Below, in pieces: positions 12,301 to 22,800 of a stretch of DNA of 64,000 nt. Where the stretch lies: NCBI RefSeq assembly GCF_037975245.1, contig NC_092574.1, positions 16,407,213-16,471,212 of the forward strand, in the 5' to 3' direction. Within the stretch, counting starts at the first letter, position 1. Each line of letters starts with the position of its first letter. The position numbers and the translations under genes are program-made. This DNA is from Apostichopus japonicus (Eukaryota; Echinodermata; Holothuroidea; Aspidochirotida; Stichopodidae). The notes under the pieces are model-generated. The model ran no database searches, was not told the DNA's origin, and was given only the letters and a program-made list of their open reading frames with translations.

Positions 12301-13059
12301 TGTTTTTCAGTTTGTTGTTAATGACTGTCTCATGATGACGTAATTCTTATTTTTATAAACACTTTTTCCTGTCTGACAATTCATCATTTTTTTTTATGCC
12401 AGAAAAAGAGCTGTCCATGTTATAGTTAGGAAACAAGTATTTAACTTAATGCAAAAGGCTTATTTGTTTCCTGCTGCAATCATCCTCGTTTCTATTAGGT
12501 CAATGCAGTTTAAATTTGCATTCTCCTTAGCAGTTAAAATAAAAGTTAGTTCTAGTTAGTTAAAATAAAAGATCGAGTAATAGCAATGGGATACATGGAA
12601 TATACGTGTATACGCAGATATGGTCGCACGTCTGCAGGATAATTGTCGGATATGGCCTGTCGGAAGCTAGCAGCCACTAACAGCAGCTACTAACCGGTTA
12701 CACCGGTTAAAATAGAAATTCTACTTGTCGTAAACAACACCATTCTATCACAAAGTAGGTATACTCGTTTGTGAAGTGGATATTTATATGTCAACTGACA
12801 ACTTTCTTCAATATAGAATACCGGAAACAGCAGGGAATCATTTATGCTTCCCCTATTTGTAGAAAAAAGGTAGACAGTTGTAGTAATGTATATATTCCAT
12901 ATCCATTAGGGCTAAGTAGTTGCGCGAAATAAGCTTGCAGACTTCCTTGGCCTGAAGCTTAAACTAAGCTACCTGCTAATGCTAGACCGTAAGCCTTAGT
13001 GATGTCAATTATGACAGTGGCATGCGCAAACGGGGTTGGGATGACGGTAGGAACAACCC

Positions 13060-13272
13060 CCCCCTTACACCCCTAACCTCGGTAGCCTACTAATTTAGAA
13101 TCCGTACCATTCCTAACCCCTAACCGTATTCCCTACTTCCTAACTCTAATTCCTAACCCTATTCCCTACTTCCTATAGCCCTACTTCCTAACCCCTAACC
13201 CTATTCCCTACTTACTAACCCTAATTCCTAGCCCCTAGTAAGCTTTCCCATCCATATGGTACGGATTCTAAA
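13060..13272. repeat. Telomere-like CCTAAC array framed by an inverted repeat
   Basis: Degenerate repeats of CCCTAACC, TTCCTAACCCC and CCCTACTTCC fill about 13060-13250. The array is bracketed by a perfect 17 bp inverted repeat, TTTAGAATCCGTACCAT at 13094-13110 and its complement at 13256-13272. No open frame is maintained. It could be an interstitial telomere-like tract or the core of a fold-back element. Confidence 0.7.
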
Positions 13273-13504
13273 GTTAGGCCCTAACCTCCAATCATCGTCA
13301 TCATTGCCCCTCCCTCTACCTGTTAAATCCTGCACAGCCACTAGTAACATTGATACTTTGGGTGTATAAAGGGGAAATATGGGGAGTTGGATAAACTCCA
13401 ACTTTACCCACCTTCGCAATAAAGACTGCATATAAATACTTTTGAAGCTATCGTTAGTACTTGCAGAACACAATGGAATAAGCATCTTGTAGAGGTAGGC
13501 TACA

Positions 13505-13536
13505 ATTTTAGGAAGTCACTAGTGACTTTCTAAAAT
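13505..13536. repeat. 32 bp loop-less palindrome upstream of CARS2
   Basis: Two 16-base arms, ATTTTAGGAAGTCACT and AGTGACTTTCTAAAAT, are reverse complements with one mismatch and no spacer. It lies 300 bases upstream of the CARS2 start codon. It could form a cruciform or bind a dimeric factor; neither is shown. Confidence 0.55.
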
Positions 13537-13834
13537 TCAAGTGAATCTTCACTTCTTTCCTAAAGCAGGTAAAAAACATAAACATGCTGCCCATTAGTGG
13601 TTGCAGTTAAAAAACCATAAGAATTCAAATTTTGCTGGAAAATTATAATGTAAAAATGGGAGATATGCCAAGCCTGGTTATCTCTATGACTGAGTATGAT
13701 ATGATTGTTTACACAGTTAGAAGAGGCCTATGCAATAGGGTGTCACATAAAAATGGTGCTGCTCTACAGTGTTTTATCACTGATTTTAATGCATGTGCAT
13801 ACAGTAACTGTTCTTTCCTATTTACAGGTTAGTA

Positions 13835-16800
13835 ATGGCTGGACCCTTAAGATGTTGCAGGGTATTCACTACTTGGAATATACAAACAAGATCGATAGGT
13901 TTTTCCAGTCGATGTTTGTGCTCTAAGCAGGAACAGTGGAGCACCCCTTCTGGGTATGACACAGGGGTCAAAGTTCAGAATACATTGTGTGAGAAGGTCA
14001 AAGGAGATTCTTTAGTCCCTCTAATCTTACCTCATGGAAAATTAGCAAGATGGTAAGGACAAACAGTAGTCAAATTTTGGCCAAGTCTCGTCATTATTCA
14101 CTATCATACTTGTTCAAAATGGAATGAGAGTTTTCTTGGCTGTTGTAGGGGAGTATATTCATGACCAGCATCACACATGCCATTGATTAAAATGTGAACT
14201 TGCTCTTCCTTTTAGGGCTTGTCAATGAGATATACACTAGATAATTGTCTACACCCATTTTAATAGGCTTGCATGTACCTGGGAAATATTGGTAATAACA
14301 CATTCAATGTTATGGAAAATAATGTCTATATAGACTGAGTTTTGTCTTAAATGTGAAGTAAATTTAAGCTCTTAAGGTACCACCACATTCTCATTATTCT
14401 TGACCTTCCAGAAGTTAAGAGCATGCAGGGACTTACCTTTGATTTATTACTTTTCAGGTACGCCTGTGGACCAACTGTTTACGATGCTGCACATATAGGA
14501 CATGCTAGGTAAGATTTCACCCAATTTGCACAGTTGGCTACAGTAGCATCAAATTTGTTTCCAAATTTTCTAGTCAAGTGTGTAAACTAATTGTAATCAT
14601 TCTTTTTTACTTTTTTTAAATCAGCTGTCTTGGCCCAGAGTTTCTTGTTGTTGTTGAAATAGTCGTGTTTTTCACTTGAATCTCAACAATTCATACAGTG
14701 AATATAATCCAATGTTGATAAATTATATCACAAAAATTTTTGTCTAGAGTTAATGTTAATCCTTTTTTCTTAGTCCTACTTAAAAACAGTGACAAATCAT
14801 GTAGTTGATATCTCTGATTTATTACAATTATCACTTCTGTTGTTCATGTGCCATGATTATTAGTTTCGTTTGTTGCTGTTACCTAATTTTTCTGTCATTT
14901 GAGATATCAATTTAGAGATAAATTTCAACTCAAGTCAATTAATGACAAGAATTACAATTTGCTTTACAGTTCCTACATCAGATTCGATATCATCAGAAGA
15001 ATCTTAGAAACTTTTTACGACATCAGAGTTATCCAGGTGATGGGAATAACAGATATTGACGATAAGATCATAAAACGAGCTAACGAAAGAAGTGAAGATT
15101 TCCAAGTTTTAACTAGAAGAGAAGAGAAGAGGTTCCTTGAGGATATGACAGCAATGAAGGTACTTTCAGAACAGTTTGGGTACCTACCTACTCCTTTAAA
15201 AAAAGAAATTAAAAGGATTGTATATATGTCATTTCAGACCAAACTACCTCACAGGTAAAGTTTAATATTGTGTCAATCCTCAGTCAGTATTGCTAAACAT
15301 TGTACAATAACTGACATCAGTGTCCTTGTAAAAATTAGATGGTGAGTGAATGATGTTGCCCTTCGTTGTCCATCTGTCAGATTATGTATTTGTGTTTCTA
15401 CCTTAAATACTAAACTGCATCAAACCTGAACAGGCGCATAGCCAGGAATTTGCCAAGGGAGGGGCGAAAATGTAGGCAAACTATCAGAGCCGTAGATACG
15501 GCATTGCAAACTATCTAAGCGTAGTGCCACCATGGTTGGTGCGAAGCATATAAGAAAATTTTGGCTGAAAATGCCTCCTAGATTGCTGGAAATGGCACTT
15601 CCCAGGCCTTGTAAGTTGCATCTTAGCATTTTCTCTTTTGCAATTACTAGCGATATCATGAAAACATTAAAAAAAAAAAAATTAAAAATATGCTCAAGGG
15701 GGGGGGCGGCCGCCCCCTTTGCCCTCCCCCTTGGCTATGCGCCTGAACCTGAAGCTCTGTCTCTCCTGGTGAATGTACCTGATAAAAGCCATCAACCTTT
15801 TGACAAGATCACTATGACAAACACACCAGATATAAGCCTGGTTGGATCTGTGCTGACACATCCTGAACTTTTTTTCCCTGTCTTTTAACAGGTACAACCA
15901 GCTGCTCATTATACAAGGGTTACAGATCACATACCAGCTATTCTGAATTTCATTACAAGAATTATAAACAATGGCTATGCATATGCTACTCCTTCAGGTG
16001 AGGCAAGATTTCAAGGTGTTTGGTATGAAATGTGCAAACATGTCTGGTTATGTTGTTTAATAGTTGATCAACAATGTATAAACAACTTATTGAAGTAACC
16101 TGCTGAAATAATTATAACAAAAGAACATAATACTGTATTATTAGGGAGCTGCTACTCTAGAGTAGCAGGTCCTTGGTATTACTACTTTGCAAGATGCTGA
16201 TGTCTGTGACTCTGAGCATTCTACAAAGTTTTCTTGCTTATGGATATAGTATACTTACACATATTATCCTGTTCTACCCCTCCACTCCATTCGATACCTC
16301 TCCCTTCCCCAACCACCAATATTGATGTGGGATGCTGGCATTTTGGAAGCCAGGCAATGTTTATTTTTTAATTACCTCAAAACACAGAACTGAGGAAGGA
16401 ATTCTTGCAGTCTTTGTCCCTTGTCTTCTCTATGAAATAACAAAAAAAATCATCATGGGCAATCTGTTCAACAATGTTTCATAATGCATTATTTCTTTAA
16501 GTCTTCTATAGTCCAGAATCATATCTTTTTTATGGACAGTATATGTTTTTATAACAAGTAAAGCTTTCTTCATCTCTTATCTTTATTTCACTTACATGGA
16601 CAATACATTATAATATAATATTCAATTCTGTATAGTGCTTTACACCATCGATAGGTCTCAAAGCGCTTTTATAGCTGCAGGTTACATTAAAATATCTTGC
16701 AAACCAGAAGAGTTATAGCAAAACTCAGTACTACTAGAGCTCAAATTTTTCTTTTGTCTTGAACTATGACATATCAAGACTACAATTTTGTGTAAATTCC

Positions 16801-19800
16801 TTCAAGTCTTCGAGGAGCTGTTGGCTGGCATTCTATCTCTTTATCATAAGATAACAGTAGAGTTACACTTTGTGGAGGCCTTGACTTTTCCTCCATCGAA
16901 CTTTCTTCCTTTGACCTTCTCCTGCTACAACCTTCTCCTCCTACGACCTTTACCTCCTACGACCTTTACCTCCTATGACCTTTTCCTCGTCAGTTTGAGG
17001 ATATTTAGTGGTTGTTGTCGTTGTGCAAATGTCGTTATCAGTTTTGTTAATTTTGTTTTTCTTCAGGAAGTGTTTACTTTGATGTCAAGTCATTTGGAGC
17101 AGACAGATACGGTAAGCTCCATCGTCATGACACTGACATATATGACATTCAGGAAACTGAAAAGTCAGAGAAACGTCATCCTAACGACTTTGCTCTCTGG
17201 AAAGCTGCAAAAGAGGGGGAACCTTGGTGGACATCTCCATGGGGACCAGGGAAGGGTAGACCTGGTTGGCATATAGAATGTTCAGCTATGTCAAGGTATG
17301 CAAAAATAGTCCAAATTTTAATGAAAATTTTATTTAAAAGTAATCATAAAAAAAAGTTAAAATTTGCATAATTAGCTGGAGGTATCCTTGAGACAGAAAA
17401 AGCATAGCAGTGTTATCTGAAGTTGGGGGTTAATGCTGGAGTGGTGGTATGTTAGGAATGTTGAGTCATTTTGTGTTTAGCCTGTTACAAATTACACATA
17501 ATGTTCACAATCACCTCAACACTAGTTCCCCCCTACCACCCCCCTACCACCCATATTCACTTCACTTTCTATTCATCAATACCAAACACAATTGCCTCAG
17601 TCTATGGTGTGAGCTGTTAGATGTGGGATGTATATACTTTAAAAATCCCTTTTGTGGTCTACACTTATTATATTTCTACCGTTCATTCTTTACATCCTAT
17701 TTAAAGTCAATTTAAAAGCCAATTTTCTCTCTATTTACTTTATGAAATCTGTTCTAAATTTCCTCAGTTTTCCTCTCTCTCTCTTCCTCTCTCTCTCATT
17801 AGTGCAATATTTGGAGAATCTCTAGACATTCATACTGGAGGGATTGATCTTGCCTTTCCTCACCATACAAATGAAATTGCCCAATGTGAAGGCTGCTTTG
17901 AAACCAATCAGTGGGCAAACTATTTTCTTCATGCCGGTGAGTAAAAATCTCGTCTAAAAACCGGATACAACACATGCGATAGCTTGCCATGATGACAATT
18001 TACTAAGGATATTGCTAGGTTGCAATTATAGTAACTATGTGTCATAACACACTGAATGAAAACTGCCTGTCCTGTTTTGTAGCAGTGGTTGGTACACAGA
18101 TTCTCCCTTATCAGGGTTCCTAAGGAGACAAGTGTTGGTATTATTGTAGATACCGAACAGGCTGAGAATTTCACAATATTAACCACTTGTTAAAGAAATG
18201 CAAGTGCTTACCTAAAAAGATATTCTGGCAGAAATAAAGCTCTCACTGGCATTTATGTATTATTACATAAATGTATGTATTACATGTATTACAACACATA
18301 TCAGTTACTGTACTGGCATGTGGACAGCCCAATTATATCATTTACTGATAATTAAGTAGTAATAAGGGGCTTGTGTGAGGTACGGAAGTTGTGCCAACTT
18401 TTTTGTCTGACAATCGTTACCCATCTTAAAGCAGCATTTTGCATTTGGTCGCCGTTTTCTACTTTTTTGACATGTCCATCGAGTTTTTTACATATATCAA
18501 TCACAAAACAGCAAATTAAGATATTAGCCAAGTTTTTCCCTGCCAACAACGTTAATTGGCGAGTAATTAAGGATATTTGCAGATAATGAGATAAGTGTCC
18601 ACGACAAATTCCACATTTAAAATTAATCGCATACAGTTCCCCCAAACCCACTAGTTTGAATTCAACCAATCAGAGATGCAGGTTTAGTTATGAGCCGTTG
18701 CTAAAAATAGATTCAAGATTTTGCGTTGGTACAACCAGGGAGTTGTTATGGAACTCCCTGGTATTACTGCCATATAGACTGTACACAAATCAAGCATGGT
18801 GTTATATTACGTATTGGTTAATGACGTTCGAAGTGTTTAAATATTCATATTGTGGGCGAGGTTTATTGGGATCCCAACGGAAAATATCTTGGAGAAAAAC
18901 AAAGTTGAAAGTTGCAAATTTTCGACTATAATGCCACCATTTGAAGTAAGATTTAAATAGATAAGCTAGTTATGTTTGTCGTTATGGCATAGTGGAGTCA
19001 GTGAGGTTGAGAAAAATCATAGAAAAGGATGCAAAATGCTGCTTTAATATCATGTGTTAATGTTCTTAATTAATGTCTACTGCCAGGAAAAATGCAAGTG
19101 CCTATATTTTTGACTGACAAATGGTGAAATTAACTGGCATTTATCCAATAAACAGCCTGAATTTGGAGGCATGTCGAAATTATTACCCAAACAGTGGTGC
19201 ATAAGAAAACGTGGGTAAAAGTTTTAAGAGTGGGCAAAGGGTGTTATTGTTTCATATGGGTGTATAACAGTACTGCTTTGACAGCATAACATCCTCTTGA
19301 TGAACTGTGTTTCATATGTTTTATTAATACAGTATTTTATCACTCCTGGACCACCAGAATGCAATCCCATTGATAACTATTTTGTTTTCTTTATTTAGAC
19401 TCACTTGATATTAATATCTGTTTCACAATCAACAGTTGCTTTAACAGAAAGAACAAAATCAAAATTCTTTTATGCCCTTAAGAATGGAATGTCTTTTCTC
19501 TCTCTTTTTGCATCTTAGGTCATCTGTTCCTCAAGAGAGATTCTGATAAAATGTCCAAATCTCTCGGAAACGTGATTAGTGTTCCTGAGTTTCTTGAATC
19601 TTACACAGCCAATCATTTTAGGACTTTATGTCTGCTGATGAGATACAACCACAGTGAGTACCAACTCCCCCTTCTGCCCACCCCTCATCCCCACCCCCTC
19701 CTAAACATCCAACCTTTTTAAGTTTGTTTATGGTATGCAACCAAAGAGATTAACCCTTCCTGTGAAGTAGTTTGATAACATACAAACCTATTAAGGAATC

Positions 19801-22800
19801 TTCTCTTCAAGCATTACTTGGTGATAGTATAATGAACACTGAGTCCTTTCTTTAACCCTGTTGGTGATAGTATCCACAATGGATACTCCTTTCCTGAGCT
19901 GTAATTGGTGAGAATAACCAAGTGGAATAGTCCTTTCTATATCCCTACATTTAATACTCATTTCTCTAAACTCTGTTGGTGATAATAACTGCATTGAATA
20001 ATTTATAACTCTGTTGGTGATGGTAACCACACTGAATACTCCTGTCTTTAACCGTGTTGGTGAGATTTACCACACTGAATACACACAATTCTATAGGACC
20101 CTAATATTCATTCATGTGGTCACCACCAAAATGTTGTGGAGGATCTACAAACATTTGGAGGAAAAAAAATTGTCTACATTTGTGGAAAAGCTCTTATATG
20201 TAAATTACTTTAGTTGCATAATATACCAACCATTTTTAATCATAAAACTTTCTCAAATGTGAGGGGATGGCTCCTTCTTCATAGACCCATTTCCTAGGCC
20301 ACAACATTTGCAACTGGATGGTCGCCAAGGAGATCAAGTTTTAAAATTGGGGTTACAAAACAAAAACGTTTGACTACCAGGGCTTTATGCACCAGAACTG
20401 AGTTAGGCTTAATATGCATGGCCTAGTTTGGTGTTGTTCGATATAAAAAATTGTATGTTACCTTTGTGTAAATTTGAGGAGAAAATTCTGACATATTTTA
20501 ACATATACACTTTCTTATTTTTAGACTTTCGAAAAAGCTAACTTCTTCTAAAAGACTTTCATTGTTTTTGTGTCTGCAGATATTGAATATGGTGAGGATT
20601 CGCTCAGTAAAGCTGTTAGTACAACAAATCAAATCACATCATTTCTTAGTGACTCTGAGGCCTATGTTAGAGGCCAAATTAACAGTGGTCCTGTGGATGA
20701 AGCACTTACACATCAAAGGTAGGTTTCAAACCCACAAAAAGTGTGCTTTGGGTGAAACCAGTAACAGAATTTCAACAGCTGCATTGAAAGGGGAGGTATG
20801 GGGTGGGGGGAGGTGGTGATGTTTTCTTAGGAACAGAAATGTGTTACATATATGTGTTAGCCCATCCTTCCCCCCCGCCCACCCTGCACCATTCCACCCC
20901 ATTATTCGATCTCCTGTCTCCATCCAAAGAGTTTACAGAGAAACCATCTTCACGATTCAATTTTTTCTTGTAAAAATATCAAATATTTCATACATGTTAG
21001 TGCAAAATGTCTACAAACTGATAAATACATGATTGACTTTATTATAAAAACATTTTGATTTCAGGGTAAGTGATACCAGCAAGAAAGTCAGACAAGCCTT
21101 TGCAAATGATTTTGACACTCCAAGAGCCTTGGAAGCTATCATGGATCTGATAAAAACAACCAATGCTCAGCTGCAACCATCACAACAATCGGTAGGTTTG
21201 TATACTTGTATACTTTAACCGTATCATTCAATTTGGGATGTAAGTTGTGTGGTGCACTTTGGTAGAATTACTCAAGGGCGTAGAAACCGGGGGGGCTGGG
21301 GGGCGCCAGCCCCCCCAGTGAAAAATGTGGAGGGGCGGAAGTATCATTCCGCCCCCCCGCTCCGCAAGTCAGAAAACCCCTTTTTCATTTCCAAATGAGA
21401 AAAAAATCTCATTTGGAGCGCCAAATTACATCTAAGGCCAGGTGAAAATACAAAATTAAGTTTACAAAATGGAGTGGGTGTTGAAGTGTGCTATATTGCA
21501 CCAAATTGCATCTGAGGCCACCTGGAAATGCAAAAAATTCCAAAGGGGAGGGGGACCCCCTCCCCTTAGACCCCTCCCCCAGGCCGGCCATCAGTCTTCA
21601 GCCCCCCCACTCAAAAGTACCTTCCTACGCCACTGGAATTACTTACTGAATTGAATCACTTCAAAGAATACGACATAGTGTTATTCACATTAATGAAGTT
21701 AGACCAATTTAGTTATAGATTGAAACTTTCTTGTAAGAATAACCATGGATTTACTTGTAAACTTCTTAAAAATATATATATAATTTCATTTTGATATTTT
21801 AGTAAGTTGTCGGAAATATCTTACGCATAGTTAAAACTGTTGACTTGATAAATAAACCAGTGTGCAAAGTATTGTGGCTTGGGACTGTGGTATGCCTAGC
21901 CTAAACATAGTTGTATAGGTATCACCACCCATAATGGACTGGAAATCTCAGTTATTAGTTAGAGTACATGTGGACTTGTCATGATTGGGTCAATGGTCTG
22001 AACCCTCTTCTAGGCAATTAATTCTTTGCTCTTTCAAAGTTGTTTATAATTTCCCTGTCAGGTTTCTGTTCTTGTGAATATAAACTGCTTTGAATAATTA
22101 ATAAGACTTTATTCATGAACCAAACCTTTACTATATATTTCAAAACAGATTTTCAGCATCTTTTCTTTGATCATGTATGTTTACCTCACAGTGCCCTTGC
22201 TCTACCAGAAGTCCTGTTACTATTGCGTATGTGAGTTCCTTCGTACGTAGCACCCTCACAAGTCTCGGCTTTGATCTTCCGAGCAGAGAGGTAAGACACA
22301 AGAATGATAAGTAATATGTAGGGTTAATCCTGCACTGATCACCTATGTATCAGTTGACATTGTCTACATTAAATTGATGTATGTAAAGAAATATATGACA
22401 TATGTACCAGTATTGGTTGGCCAACCATTGCTGTTATGTTATTCACAATAGTGCTGAATGCAAACTATCAAAGGGTCTAATAGATTTATAAGTAAAGTTT
22501 CTCAGGTTAAAATCTGCTGGTGATCACTGAGACTGAAGAACACTTCACCCAGGTGTTGTGTTTGTATTTGATCAATAGTACATTTCTCTGCAGTCTTTAT
22601 TGTTGTTTACATATGTCTAGGTAGATATTAAGAATATTCATATCACTAAGTTTGGTCAGTTTAATAAACTGCCGAAGCTTCAGCGCAGAATTCTGTTCAA
22701 TGACCATTACTATCTCAGGGTTGTTACTCCTAGCAGTGACTATGTTTTACTGCATTTTACAATCTTTCAATTTTAAGGATGAAAGTAGTACTGGTTATGG

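Larger units (their letters stand above)
10837..13834. promoter_or_regulatory. Divergent intergenic region between SPART and CARS2
   Basis: The two start codons face away from each other across 3.0 kb, so the promoters of both genes must lie here or in 5' UTR introns. The stretch at about 12180-12300 is richer in CpG than its surroundings. No TATA box stands out for either gene, as is usual for housekeeping genes. Calling it a shared promoter is inference. Confidence 0.45.
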
